A stretch of DNA of 40,968 bases from Candidatus Undinarchaeales archaeon SRR5007147.bin71 (lineage in GTDB: Archaea; Undinarchaeota; Undinarchaeia; Undinarchaeales; Undinarchaeaceae), in NCBI GenBank assembly GCA_014189675.1, contig DVAE01000030.1:1-40968 (forward strand), given 5' to 3'. Below, one piece after another: positions 8,756 through 16,204 of this stretch (positions are counted from its first letter, which is position 1; the number at the start of each line of letters is the position of its first letter). The notes under the pieces are model-generated. The model searched no databases, had not been told where the DNA came from, and saw only the letters and a program-made list of their open reading frames with translations. The position numbers and the translations under genes are program-made.

Positions 8756-9228
8756 CAGGACTTATTCAATACGCTGGAGCGGCAACAGGAATTGTCTGGA
8801 TAATTCACTATATATTTTACCAGCAGAAAGAAGTAATAATCCACTGGGGAATGACGCCGAGGCGTATGTTTTCTGTAATATCCCATATTATCCGGAAATA
8901 TTGGGTTAAGCTCGTAGGGAAGATGGTAGCGAAGCAACTTTTAGTTGGAGAGGCCGCCTTCATAGGAAGAGGACTAACAGGAAGACTCTCAGCAAGATAT
9001 GGAACCACAGTAGTTGGGACTGACGTTGCAGCAAAAACTGGATTCATAAGCATGAACCCACAATCTATGTTGATATTCCTGCTTTCATTTTTTGTGGTAA
9101 TTGAACTCGGGCTCGCTTATAGGAGAAACAAACATATTTTTAGGGAATATAAAAACCTTGGAAAACTTGGACTCGAGATTTTCGTAATATACTCCTTTGC
9201 TGACATCCTCGCAACGATGATGTTCTAA
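8752..9228 (+). CDS. Unknown membrane protein at the end of the pentose phosphate operon
   Basis: I do not recognise this 158-residue protein. It has a hydrophobic segment near residues 5-23, an amphipathic basic middle, a second clear hydrophobic segment around 107-123 ([18 protein letters not shown]) and a third at the C-terminus (about 140-158). A basic stretch, [16 protein letters not shown], lies between the last two. The start overlaps the transaldolase stop by four bases (ATGA), so it is translated from the same mRNA. No catalytic motif is visible. The next gene has its own TATA-like box, so this is probably the last cistron. Confidence 0.75.
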   Translation: MTGLIQYAGAATGIVWIIHYIFYQQKEVIIHWGMTPRRMFSVISHIIRKYWVKLVGKMVAKQLLVGEAAFIGRGLTGRLSARYGTTVVGTDVAAKTGFISMNPQSMLIFLLSFFVVIELGLAYRRNKHIFREYKNLGKLGLEIFVIYSFADILATMMF

Positions 9229-9231
9229 AAC

Positions 9232-9240
9232 GATATATAG
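9232..9240 (+). promoter_or_regulatory. TATA-like box of the pyrF-pyrE operon
   Basis: GATATATAG is centred about 26 bases before the start codon at 9262, in the 33-base gap after the membrane protein gene. No ribosome binding site is seen near the start, as expected for a leaderless mRNA. Confidence 0.6.
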
Positions 9241-9261
9241 TAACACAGGGAATTAGACAAA

Positions 9262-9966
9262 ATGGACTTTGGGAAAGCACCAAAAATAGTGGTGTCTGCA
9301 GACATTGCACCAAATGAGGCGGTTCAGCTTGTGGAGAAATTACTTCCAGCAAGAGATAAGATTGCAGCCCTGAAGCTTGGCTCTCTGCACGCAATGGATA
9401 TGGGCCTCAGAGAAACCATAAAGGTACTGAAGGAAGTTTCCGATTTTCCTTTGATTTATGACCACCAAAAAGGCTGCAGCGATATACCGGATATTGTTGA
9501 AAGGCAGGTTCTTCTGGCTTCTGACTGCGGGATAGACGCTGTGATTGGAGTTCCTCATGGAGCAGGTCCAAGGTCTCTGGAGAGATTCTGCACTAGCTGT
9601 AAAAGCGCAGGAATTGAAGCAATTGTTCTGCTTGAAATGACGCATGAAGGAGCTCATGATTATCACAAAGAAGATACTGCGAGAAAAATTTTTGATCACA
9701 TTATGGAGCTCGGGGTGAAAAATATTGTCGCTCCAGGAAACAAATATGAGAGACTTAGGGAATATAGAAAATGGATTGACGAGTCAGGCTCAGGAGCGAA
9801 GATAATGTCCCCTGGAATAGGAGCCCAAGGAGGTCAGGCAGAGAAGGCAGTTGGAGCAGGAACTGACTATCCTATAGTTGGGAGAGCAATTTATCTTGCG
9901 GAAGATCCAAAAAAAGCCGTAGACGAAATATATGAAAGTGCAGTGAGAGGTTATGAAAAGAGATGA
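9262..9966 (+). CDS. pyrF: Orotidine 5'-phosphate decarboxylase-like TIM barrel (probable PyrF)
   Basis: This is probably the last enzyme of UMP synthesis, decarboxylating OMP. The 234-residue barrel has Asp14 (VVSADI) and Lys38 (ALKLGS), which fit the first two active-site positions. It ends with SPGIGAQGG (183-191) and IVGRAIYLA, the phosphate-binding signature of this family. The central active-site motif is unusual: DHQKGCSDIP places Asp67, Lys70 and Asp74 with spacing D-x2-K-x3-D instead of the familiar D-x-K-x2-D. The gene overlaps pyrE by the ATGA junction, which strongly supports the pyrimidine role. A class I aldolase of the DhnA type is the main alternative and is less likely because of GIGAQGG and the pyrE coupling. 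Confidence 0.82.
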   Translation: MDFGKAPKIVVSADIAPNEAVQLVEKLLPARDKIAALKLGSLHAMDMGLRETIKVLKEVSDFPLIYDHQKGCSDIPDIVERQVLLASDCGIDAVIGVPHGAGPRSLERFCTSCKSAGIEAIVLLEMTHEGAHDYHKEDTARKIFDHIMELGVKNIVAPGNKYERLREYRKWIDESGSGAKIMSPGIGAQGGQAEKAVGAGTDYPIVGRAIYLAEDPKKAVDEIYESAVRGYEKR

Positions 9967-10565
9967 ACAGTATAGTTGAGAAGATTTGGGAGTACGGGGC
10001 GATTATTGTATCGACAGATGATGGATTTGATCTTGCATCCGGGAAAAAAAGTCCAATATATATTGACTGCCGATCAATCATATCATATCCTGATGTAATG
10101 GACCTCATAGCAAAGGAAGCATCTAAAATAGTTAAAAAAACAGGAGTCGAAATATTGGCAGGAGGAGAAACCGCAGGAATCCCATATGCAGCATGGATAT
10201 CTGCCAGAAGTAATATTCCAATGGCATACATCAGGAGGAGGCCGAAGGGCTATGGAAGAACATCACAAGTAGAGGGTTCTATGGACTCAGGGAAAAAAGT
10301 TCTTTTGGTAGAGGACCTGATAACAACAGGATACAGCAAAGCGTCCTTTGTAGAGGGAATAAGAAACACAGGAGCGACTATAGAACATTGTCTTGTGGTC
10401 TTTGACCGGGAGCAGGGAGGACGCGAACGTCTGAAGGAAAATGGAATCGAGCTTCATTCTCTGGTGACCCTCAGCGAAACTCTAGAATACGGTCTGAAAA
10501 CAGGAGAACTGAGCCAAGAAGACTACGAAAAAATACAAAAATATCTTGAAGATGGTTCAGAATAA
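9963..10565 (+). CDS. pyrE: Orotate phosphoribosyltransferase
   Basis: This enzyme joins orotate to PRPP to make OMP, the substrate of the upstream gene product. The 200-residue protein has the PRPP-binding motif VLLVEDLITTGYSK at 113-126, the flexible catalytic loop RRRPKGYGRTSQVEG (about 91-105), and SPIYIDCRSIISYP near the N-terminus, all typical of PyrE. The start codon lies in an ATGA overlap with pyrF. The enzyme draws on ribose 5-phosphate through PRPP, which connects it to the upstream pentose phosphate operon. Confidence 0.94.
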   Translation: MNSIVEKIWEYGAIIVSTDDGFDLASGKKSPIYIDCRSIISYPDVMDLIAKEASKIVKKTGVEILAGGETAGIPYAAWISARSNIPMAYIRRRPKGYGRTSQVEGSMDSGKKVLLVEDLITTGYSKASFVEGIRNTGATIEHCLVVFDREQGGRERLKENGIELHSLVTLSETLEYGLKTGELSQEDYEKIQKYLEDGSE

Positions 10566-10567
10566 TT

Positions 10568-10575
10568 ATTTATAG
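10568..10575 (+). promoter_or_regulatory. TATA-like box of the small membrane protein gene
   Basis: ATTTATAG is centred about 25 bases before the start codon at 10597 and just downstream of the pyrE stop. Confidence 0.5.
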
Positions 10576-10596
10576 GCTTATTTATTAAAGGAAAAT

Positions 10597-10812
10597 ATGG
10601 TTCACAGAAAATTCTGGAAGCTTCAGAGACATCACAGAGTTCTTTTTGGAAGCCTCATAATTGTTTCCATAATAGGGGTATGGAGAGGACTCTGGGGTCT
10701 GATGGACAAATATATATTTCCAGAGCAGTACCTGCTGAGCCATGTCACGACTTTGCTAGGCGGTTTTTTCGTACTCTGGATGACCCAGAATACTATAAAG
10801 TCAATAACATAA
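10597..10812 (+). CDS. Small two-helix membrane protein of unknown function
   Basis: This is a 71-residue protein with a basic N-terminus (HRKFWKLQRHHR) and two hydrophobic segments, about residues 14-33 (VLFGSLIIVSIIGVWRGLWG) and 45-62. The short loop between them carries DKYIFPEQYLLSH. I do not recognise a family. It has its own TATA-like box 25 bases upstream and stands alone between pyrE and the zinc protein gene. It is probably real because the membrane topology is clean and the promoter spacing matches other genes here. Confidence 0.7.
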   Translation: MVHRKFWKLQRHHRVLFGSLIIVSIIGVWRGLWGLMDKYIFPEQYLLSHVTTLLGGFFVLWMTQNTIKSIT

Positions 10813-10853
10813 CAATCGAAGGAATATTTAGAAAAGGGGGGCCTACAAAAGCT

Positions 10854-10904
10854 TAATAAACCCCAACTTGCAGATAAAGTAGCTATAAGTCATATAGGAG
10901 GATA
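10854..10904 (+). promoter_or_regulatory. TATA-like box and Shine-Dalgarno site of the zinc protein gene
   Basis: CTTAATAAA at about 10852-10860 resembles a TATA box. GGAGGAT at 10898-10904 is a strong Shine-Dalgarno sequence about six bases before the ATG at 10911. This gene therefore appears to have a leader, unlike most promoters in the window. Confidence 0.55.
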
Positions 10905-10910
10905 GATATC

Positions 10911-11054
10911 ATGGCAGAATTTGAAAGACCACAGAGAGAAATGCACAAGGCAACATGCGCTGAGTGCAAGAACGAATGTGAAGTTCCATTCAAGCCAGCA
11001 GAGGACAGGCCTGTATATTGCAGGGATTGCTTTGCTAAGCGAAGGAACTACTAA
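10911..11054 (+). CDS. Small zinc-binding protein with CxxC-x17-CxxC domain
   Basis: This 47-residue protein is short but well supported. A strong ribosome binding site precedes the ATG. The product has CAEC at residues 16-19 and CRDC at 37-40, separated by exactly 17 residues, with VPFKPAEDRPVYC between. This is the known CxxC-x17-CxxC zinc-ribbon pattern of small archaeal and bacterial proteins. An extra cysteine (Cys23) lies between the pairs. The C-terminus is basic (FAKRRNY). Function is unknown; a nucleic-acid or protein-binding zinc ribbon is a reasonable guess. A strong hairpin with a T-run follows the stop. Confidence 0.88.
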   Translation: MAEFERPQREMHKATCAECKNECEVPFKPAEDRPVYCRDCFAKRRNY

Positions 11055-11072
11055 GTTTACTAATTTTAGTTA

Positions 11073-11126
11073 AAATTACGCCCTGTTAAAGTCTAAACAA
11101 CTTTTGCGGGGCGAATTTTTTTTTTT
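11073..11126 (+). terminator. Long hairpin followed by an 11-T tract (intrinsic-type terminator)
   Basis: The arms AATTACGCCC (11074-11083) and GGGGCGAATT (11108-11117) pair almost perfectly. Inner pairing continues through AAAGT/ACTTT around the seven-base loop CTAAACA, giving more than 20 mostly paired positions. The 3' arm runs into eleven consecutive T residues (11116-11126). It lies between the convergent zinc protein gene and tRNA-Asn. It could act as a transcription terminator or leave a stable RNA 3' end. Confidence 0.7.
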
Positions 11127-11168
11127 ATTTAATGGTGTATTAACGAAGTTTATATTTAATAAAGCGAG

Positions 11169-11240
11169 CGCCCCCGGCAGGATTCGAACCTGCGACCTTG
11201 TGGTTAACAGCCACACGCTCTACCGCTGAGCTACAGGGGC
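11169..11240 (-). tRNA. tRNA-Asn (anticodon GTT)
   Basis: The minus strand folds into a complete 72-base cloverleaf. The acceptor arm pairs GCCCCTG with CGGGGGC. The D arm is GCTC-AGCGGTA-GAGC. The anticodon arm is TGTGG-CTGTTAA-CCACA with anticodon GTT. The variable loop has five bases, and the T arm is GCAGG-TTCGAAT-CCTGC. The discriminator is G, and CCA is not encoded. There is no intron. A TATA-like stretch at 11268-11275 (TTAAATTA on the minus strand) is about 31 bases upstream of the 5' end. Confidence 0.96.
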
Positions 11241-11326
11241 ATTATTTAAGATAATAGAATGAATTCATAATTTAACAGCTTAAAATACTTTACTAAGCCC
11301 AAATAGCTCATTCTTTTTTACTAGAA

Positions 11327-12445
11327 TCAATCCAGGAAGTTCTCTTCTTTTATTTTCTCCGGAAGATACTTCTTTGCAACAAAGTCAAGGCTCTTGTTTG
11401 CGAGTGCCTGCTGTTCAATTCTGACACCCATCTCAAGCATTTTCTCGAGCTGTCTCACCCAGGCCGGATTGTTCTTGAACCACATATAGCCGAGCTCTTC
11501 TTTGATTCGCTTTTTGTCAACTTCCTTGAGCTGTTCTGTAACATTCTGAAGCTCGTAAGTCTCTATATCATCCATTGTCATCCCGACATAGCGAGTATTC
11601 GGAACCGCATACCTTTCTGAAAGATGGGCCAGTTCAATGGAGCCGTATTTCAGAACAGAATATATGTAAAAACCATAAGGGTCTCCGTCAACAAAGGCTA
11701 TAACCGGAAGTTTTAGTTTCTCATTCAAAAGCTTGATGAACCGTCTCACACCGCGCGGAAACATACCTTCACCAGTGACGAGGAGACAGTTCAAATTCTT
11801 ATAGACCTTTTCCTGTATGAGACGAGACATCATTGCGTCGTTCTCTATTGCAAGAATGAAATCCGCTTTGTAGTTTATAATATCAACATCTTCTGTATAC
11901 CCAGGAATTGCCCATCCGCCTCTTCCGAGCTTGCTGCAGTCGAATGTATCTCCTGCCTGACTGAGTGTGATGTCTCCGTAAATAGAACCTCGGGCTTTTG
12001 CTTCTATGTGGAGACGCTCCCTCAGAACACCCATAGAAGCCTCCAGGTCGTTGAGAACTGTTCCAGATTCTATATCGTCCTCAAATGTATTCTCCTTGGA
12101 GTTTGGAAGAGAGTGCTTAAGGTTGTAATACAATTCACGCTTTCCGACTGTCCTGTCGTGCTCAATATATTCTTTGCAGGCGGAGGCTATCAAAGCGGAC
12201 TGCATGAACTTTCTTGCGTGAGCCACATTAAGGAAACGCCTGCTTGATGTCTTGTCTCCGAGAACGAGAATTTTCTGCTTTTCATCGAAGCTTATGTTTG
12301 TCTTTGAACGAAGTGGTATCTCAAAGACAGGAGGATTTTTATCCTCCACAGAGGCAACAATCTTCTTGCCGAAACCACTTATTGAATCCAGAGATTCTTT
12401 CTTAATTTTCTCATCAAATGTTTTGTCTTTATTTTTCGCTGCCAT
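11327..12445 (-). CDS. top6A: DNA topoisomerase VI subunit A
   Basis: This is the DNA-cleaving subunit of the type IIB topoisomerase that relaxes and decatenates DNA in archaea; it is related to Spo11. The 372-residue protein has a winged-helix 5Y-CAP domain with the catalytic tyrosine in KRELYYN (Tyr107 by alignment with Spo11, next to Tyr106). The Toprim domain shows the metal-binding Glu in FILAIENDAMM (about 205) and the Asp pair in FVDGDPYGF (about 252). The N-terminal 40 residues are a charged extension. It starts two bases after the top6B stop and is the last gene of the KH-top6B-top6A run. The complete A2B2 enzyme is therefore encoded here. Confidence 0.97.
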   Translation of the reverse strand: MAAKNKDKTFDEKIKKESLDSISGFGKKIVASVEDKNPPVFEIPLRSKTNISFDEKQKILVLGDKTSSRRFLNVAHARKFMQSALIASACKEYIEHDRTVGKRELYYNLKHSLPNSKENTFEDDIESGTVLNDLEASMGVLRERLHIEAKARGSIYGDITLSQAGDTFDCSKLGRGGWAIPGYTEDVDIINYKADFILAIENDAMMSRLIQEKVYKNLNCLLVTGEGMFPRGVRRFIKLLNEKLKLPVIAFVDGDPYGFYIYSVLKYGSIELAHLSERYAVPNTRYVGMTMDDIETYELQNVTEQLKEVDKKRIKEELGYMWFKNNPAWVRQLEKMLEMGVRIEQQALANKSLDFVAKKYLPEKIKEENFLD

Positions 12446-12447
12446 AA

Positions 12448-14100
12448 TTATTCATCCTCCTCTGATACATCTTCCGGAATCTCATCATATGCTGCAGACT
12501 CTTCCTCTAATTCTTCCTCTGTTTCTTCTTCATCAGGCTCGTCGTCACCGAAGCGCTCAAGAACTAGCACTTTCAACTTCTTCTCTAACTCGTCTTCCTT
12601 TTTTCCAGTCAGCTTTGCAAGAGCTTTGGCAGTCTCAGGGATGTACCTTTCGTACATTTTCTTCCTCTCTGCGATTTCAGCTGCTTTTCTCCTTCCGGAA
12701 AGGAAGCGCTGAAGAGAACGGGAAGCGCGCATTAGAGCCATCCTTATTTCATTAAGGATCTCTTCCTCGCCGGCAACTGCCTGCTTTCCTGCAGATGTGT
12801 AAGGGACGTGAGTCGAAATGAGATTGATAAAAAGTGATACTGGAGAATTTTCCATATCCTTCAATTTATATCGTCTCCAATCTATTGAGTTAACTGCCTT
12901 AGTAAGAGCGCAACCTCCGGCATCGAAAAGAAGAGGTGAACGGTTCGCAAAGCGCATTATTTCGACCTTCCTTTCGTTAATTTCCTTCGAAGCAGTAGCC
13001 CTACCTGAATTTCCTCCATAAGATATCGCTATCTCAACTATGAAAGGAATGCCACCCTTGTAGGTTGTTGGTTTCCTTGAAATGACTTCTATGAAGTCAG
13101 GAGATAACAAATTATTCAGAGCCTTTTCTATCTGATCTTTTCCAATTGGTATAAGACCATCAGTAGGGGGTGCCATGAACTTTATCTTCTTAAAGGACTT
13201 GACTATCTGCTCAGCCTCAGGCCATTCAAGCCTCTTCGGACTTTTTGCAAGGTCAAAGTCAACAAGAGCCTGGATTTCCCTAACTTTGTCAGAACTTACT
13301 CTTGCAAGGTCAGACGAAAGGAATGAAGAAACGGCACGGGATTTGGACTTGAGAGCCATATCCAAGATATCATGAGCTTCCAGACCAGAGGGATGTGGCT
13401 TTATCTCTTTTGGAACTTTTGGAACATTATCAACTACACGTTCAAAGAGCATCTCACTTCCTTCCGGGTCTTTGAACATAATCTCAGCGTGAGGATTTGC
13501 TGCAGCTGTCCATCGAACATATTCGAATGGTCCGCGTATTCCTTTAGTATACTGAACTCCTTTGAATTCAGCTTCAACTACAGTTCCGCGCATCACACTG
13601 TTTTCAACTTTCTTGTCTATAAGATTTGGAGAATTGGTTTTTATATCAATCTCAACTCTGGCTTCAACAAGCTTCCCTTTTCCTGTTCCAGATTTTATAT
13701 AGGTAGAATTTCCACTCGTCATTTGAGAGAAAAGAACACAACCAGAGACACCAAGTCCCTGTTGACCCCTCAGTTGAATATTTCTATGAAATTTTGTTCC
13801 TGTGAGGAGCTGTCCGAATACTTTCTCAAGATGCTTCTCTGGAATTCCAGGACCATTATCCTCAACGCGAACTTTGTAGTGCTCAGTTCCAAGTTCGCTA
13901 ATTATAATTTTTATTGAAGGAGAAATCTTAGCCTCTTCGCAGGCGTCGAGAGAGTTTGACAGGAGCTCGTGTATAACGGTAGTCAGAGATTTTATTTTCC
14001 CGACGTAGCCAAGGTACTGCCTGTTTTTCCGGAAGAATTCGCTAAGTTGAACAGTCTTGAATTCCTCAAATAGTTTTTCTCCAGATATTTGCTCAGGCAT
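12448..14100 (-). CDS. top6B: DNA topoisomerase VI subunit B with acidic C-terminal tail
   Basis: This is the ATPase subunit of topoisomerase VI. The GHKL ATP-binding motifs are clear: HELLSNSLDACEEA at about 44-57 (N box), EDNGPGIP at 80-87 and RGQQGLGVSG at 111-120. The transducer domain follows, with the switch lysine in YTSAGKQAV. The 550-residue length is normal. The last roughly 35 residues are almost all Glu and Asp, beginning after LERFGDDEPD, and extend beyond the recognisable core. The start overlaps the KH gene by eight bases, so the two are coupled. Confidence 0.96.
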   Translation of the reverse strand: MPEQISGEKLFEEFKTVQLSEFFRKNRQYLGYVGKIKSLTTVIHELLSNSLDACEEAKISPSIKIIISELGTEHYKVRVEDNGPGIPEKHLEKVFGQLLTGTKFHRNIQLRGQQGLGVSGCVLFSQMTSGNSTYIKSGTGKGKLVEARVEIDIKTNSPNLIDKKVENSVMRGTVVEAEFKGVQYTKGIRGPFEYVRWTAAANPHAEIMFKDPEGSEMLFERVVDNVPKVPKEIKPHPSGLEAHDILDMALKSKSRAVSSFLSSDLARVSSDKVREIQALVDFDLAKSPKRLEWPEAEQIVKSFKKIKFMAPPTDGLIPIGKDQIEKALNNLLSPDFIEVISRKPTTYKGGIPFIVEIAISYGGNSGRATASKEINERKVEIMRFANRSPLLFDAGGCALTKAVNSIDWRRYKLKDMENSPVSLFINLISTHVPYTSAGKQAVAGEEEILNEIRMALMRASRSLQRFLSGRRKAAEIAERKKMYERYIPETAKALAKLTGKKEDELEKKLKVLVLERFGDDEPDEEETEEELEEESAAYDEIPEDVSEEDE

Positions 14101-14638
14101 CTTTATATTTCACTCCTAATTTACTCAACTCAGTTTCTATGTGACGGATTGCAGTACTGTGCATAGTACCGCCGGCAAGAAGCTCAACCGCACCCCTTGC
14201 AATGATAGACATATCATGTTCGCCAATTATCGTAACAGTTTTTCCGTAAACGAAGATTTGTGTATTTGTTAGGTTCTCTATTATATTCTTTGCCTTTCCT
14301 TTTGTTCCGATAACTCTCCCTTTTATCCTGACTAATGCATTGTGTTTTTTTCCGACGAACTCACTCAGATCAACAAGTTGCAGCTCTGCACCAGATTCTA
14401 ATATATCAAGCGCAGCCTCAGGCTCTGCCCCCCTCCCTACTGCCTTAACAGTGTCACGGGCTCGCCACAAATCAAGGATTTCTTCTGATTTCCCAGATAG
14501 CTCTATGGAAATCTCATGCTCCTCACTGTCGATACGAATTTTCGTGTCGGACTGAGATTCTATGTATTTTATGAGCTTCCCTTTATCCTCAGTGAGAAGT
14601 TTTAGGCGCTCTTTTGGAATTTTTACGTATTCGGCCAT
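14093..14638 (-). CDS. KH-domain RNA-processing protein, Pno1/Dim2 type
   Basis: This archaeal homologue of Pno1/Dim2 probably binds pre-rRNA near the 3' end of 16S during small-subunit maturation. The 181 residues hold two KH domains: a degenerate one from YVKIPKERLKLL to about 70, and a second with the classic GxxG loop in RVIGTKGKAKNIIENLTN near 108-126. The C-terminal GGTMHSTAIRHIETEL is typical of the family. The gene heads the run to top6B and top6A; a TATA-like box lies about 46 bases upstream, so this mRNA should have a leader of about 20 bases. Placement beside topoisomerase VI may be only an ancient operon habit. Confidence 0.9.
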   Translation of the reverse strand: MAEYVKIPKERLKLLTEDKGKLIKYIESQSDTKIRIDSEEHEISIELSGKSEEILDLWRARDTVKAVGRGAEPEAALDILESGAELQLVDLSEFVGKKHNALVRIKGRVIGTKGKAKNIIENLTNTQIFVYGKTVTIIGEHDMSIIARGAVELLAGGTMHSTAIRHIETELSKLGVKYKDA

Positions 14639-14680
14639 TTGAGTGAAACAAAATTCAATACTACATATTGTGGCTGAAAG

Positions 14681-14688
14681 TATATAAA
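14681..14688 (-). promoter_or_regulatory. TATA-like box of the KH-top6B-top6A operon
   Basis: On the minus strand this reads TTTATATA, centred about 46 bases before the start at 14638. It lies in the 68-base gap behind the aIF1A gene. Confidence 0.55.
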
Positions 14689-14706
14689 GTTAATTATGCC
14701 TAATCG

Positions 14707-15174
14707 CTATGCATCAACCGAATTTTTTCCCTCAGTCTCGGTTTTTTCACTTCCCTCTGCTGTGTCCTCTCTCTCTTTTGTAGCTTCTTTTTCAGGCACT
14801 TTAGGGGGTGTTTCTGATTTTTCTTTAGACTGCTCAGCTTCCTCTGACTCTGGAGTCAAGAGGCCTTTTTTCCTGAGTATGTTAACTTGATTTGGTCTGT
14901 ATTTATACAAATAATCCCCTTTTTCATTCTCCTGCACTGGCCACTTTTGAACAAGAATAACATCTCCAGGTTTTACTCTAAGCTTATATCGTATCTTTCC
15001 CGGAACTCTGCAAAGCCTTGTATAACCATCCATACACTCAACGAGAAGTTTTGTGCCGTAATGCTCAATAATTATTCCAAGAACCTCGCGATTTTCCTTG
15101 CGTGGCATTCTAACACGGACTGGAGCATTTGGATCGAAGCTTCCGTGTTTTTTCTTTTTTTTATAATAGGCCAT
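14707..15174 (-). CDS. eif1a: Translation initiation factor aIF1A with acidic C-terminal tail
   Basis: This homologue of bacterial IF1 binds the A site of the small subunit and helps start-codon selection. The first about 105 residues form the OB-fold core: basic N-terminus, RMPRKENREVLGIIIEHYG, CMDGYTRLCRVPGK, and the C-terminal YKYRPNQVNILRKKGLL. That is the normal archaeal length. About 50 more residues follow, rich in Glu, Lys, Ser, Thr and Pro. Eukaryotic eIF1A also carries an acidic tail, but whether the two are comparable is unclear. The gene is divergent from rpo6 with a 90-base spacer; TTAAAAAC on the minus strand about 30 bases upstream is a weak TATA candidate. Confidence 0.94.
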   Translation of the reverse strand: MAYYKKKKKHGSFDPNAPVRVRMPRKENREVLGIIIEHYGTKLLVECMDGYTRLCRVPGKIRYKLRVKPGDVILVQKWPVQENEKGDYLYKYRPNQVNILRKKGLLTPESEEAEQSKEKSETPPKVPEKEATKEREDTAEGSEKTETEGKNSVDA

Positions 15175-15229
15175 ATGACACTCTATGTTAGGGGTCTTGT
15201 TTTTAAGGTTTTGGTAGGGTGGGTCAAGC

Positions 15230-15237
15230 TTTATATA
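15230..15237 (+). promoter_or_regulatory. TATA-like box of rpo6
   Basis: TTTATATA is centred about 31 bases before the start codon at 15265. This predicts transcription starting within a few bases of the ATG. Confidence 0.6.
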
Positions 15238-15264
15238 TCACTGAGGAGATAATAAGAGATCGCA

Positions 15265-15510
15265 ATGTACAAAGAAAACAGGCTTACACGGTTCGAGAGA
15301 GCAAGGATAATCGGAGCAAGATCTCTCCAGATATCCATGGGTGCCCCAGTTCTAGTTAAGCTTGGAAAAAGTGAAATAGACCCAACTGAGATAGCTGTTA
15401 AGGAATTTAAAGAGAGAACCGTTCCTATGACAGTCATAAGAAGGGCACAGGGACAGGATGCAATAACTGTAGATATCAGTGAAGCAGACTTGGAAACTAT
15501 GCTTTATTAG
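15265..15510 (+). CDS. rpoK: DNA-directed RNA polymerase subunit Rpo6 (RpoK)
   Basis: This is the archaeal counterpart of eukaryotic Rpb6 and bacterial omega, which stabilises the polymerase core. The 81-residue protein shows the family motif [20 protein letters not shown], then [20 protein letters not shown] and the acidic C-terminus. The gene is single, divergent from aIF1A and convergent with the DUF424 gene. Its TAG stop overlaps the opposite TAA stop within TTAG at 15507-15510. Confidence 0.95.
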   Translation: MYKENRLTRFERARIIGARSLQISMGAPVLVKLGKSEIDPTEIAVKEFKERTVPMTVIRRAQGQDAITVDISEADLETMLY

Positions 15511-15800
15511 AGGCTAAGAATCTGCGCATGTGGAACGCCTTCTATTTTAAGAACATTATTTTCTGTAACCAATCCTAGCTCAATTGCAATAGAAACACAT
15601 TTTTCACCGACAAGATTAGAGATATTGGATAAGTTCAGCATTTCTTTGAAAGTTTCAGAATCAACTTCTTCATCTCCATAAAAATCCTTATCCACAGTAA
15701 TGGAAATATCTCCTTCAGAAAATGTCTTTCCAAGAAGTTCCTTGTCACAGGCAGCAAGAATTGATCCTGAGTCCGAGGAAATTATTCTTGCATAAATCAT
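15507..15800 (-). CDS. DUF424 family protein
   Basis: This 97-residue protein matches the conserved archaeal DUF424 family. An N-terminal beta region is followed by a segment around [20 protein letters not shown] and the diagnostic ending [11 protein letters not shown]. In many archaea this family sits beside aIF2-beta or other translation genes, as here; its molecular role is not established. It is the last gene of the tbp-mcm run and overlaps the aIF2-beta stop by four bases. Its own stop overlaps that of the convergent rpo6 gene. Confidence 0.87.
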   Translation of the reverse strand: MIYARIISSDSGSILAACDKELLGKTFSEGDISITVDKDFYGDEEVDSETFKEMLNLSNISNLVGEKCVSIAIELGLVTENNVLKIEGVPHAQILSL

Positions 15801-16204
15801 AGGACTTTTACCATATATTTAGTTCCGCAGGCTTTGCACTTGAGTTCTGCAGAATTATCCCCTTCATTTAGGATTGTGTCAGGAAGACCGCATTGTTTGC
15901 AGGCAACAAAAGACTTGTAGTAGTCACTGAGCTTTGAATTTAGGAACTTAGGAGTTTTATTACCTTTGAAAGTCAGTCTTTGACCTGAAAGAGTTCCAGA
16001 AGTTCCGGCTTCAGAGAGGATAAATTTTTGTAGGTGTGTAGGGTCTCGCTCTAGTTTGTTGGCTACTTCGACAAAATTTGAGATTATTGTTTCGGCTCCC
16101 TGGATAAAGGACTCGAACACAGGGATTTCAAACCTCGCTTTTTCACTAGATACCTCTGGAAGCTGTTCTTTAGCTTTTTTTAGAAGTTCTTCATATGATT
16201 TCAT
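15797..16204 (-). CDS. eif2b: Translation initiation factor aIF2 subunit beta
   Basis: This is the beta subunit of the heterotrimeric factor that brings initiator tRNA to the ribosome. The 135-residue length is standard. The N-terminal helix contains SYEELLKKAKEQLP. The central alpha-beta domain has ISNFVEVANKLERDPTHLQKF and GTLSGQRLTFKG. The C-terminal zinc ribbon has CKQCG and CKACG separated by about 20 residues. Start and stop each overlap a neighbour by four bases (RPA-like gene upstream, DUF424 downstream), so translation is coupled. Confidence 0.95.
   Translation of the reverse strand: MKSYEELLKKAKEQLPEVSSEKARFEIPVFESFIQGAETIISNFVEVANKLERDPTHLQKFILSEAGTSGTLSGQRLTFKGNKTPKFLNSKLSDYYKSFVACKQCGLPDTILNEGDNSAELKCKACGTKYMVKVL

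Noticed and set aside
9262-9966. Class I fructose-bisphosphate aldolase of the DhnA type
   Set aside because: Considered because of the barrel length and position beside sugar enzymes, but the GIGAQGG and IVGRAIY endings and pyrE coupling fit OMP decarboxylase better.
13372-13917. 181-codon open frame on the plus strand inside top6B
   Set aside because: It is antisense to the intact GHKL ATPase region; composition is Phe/Ser/Tyr-rich nonsense and no motif is present.
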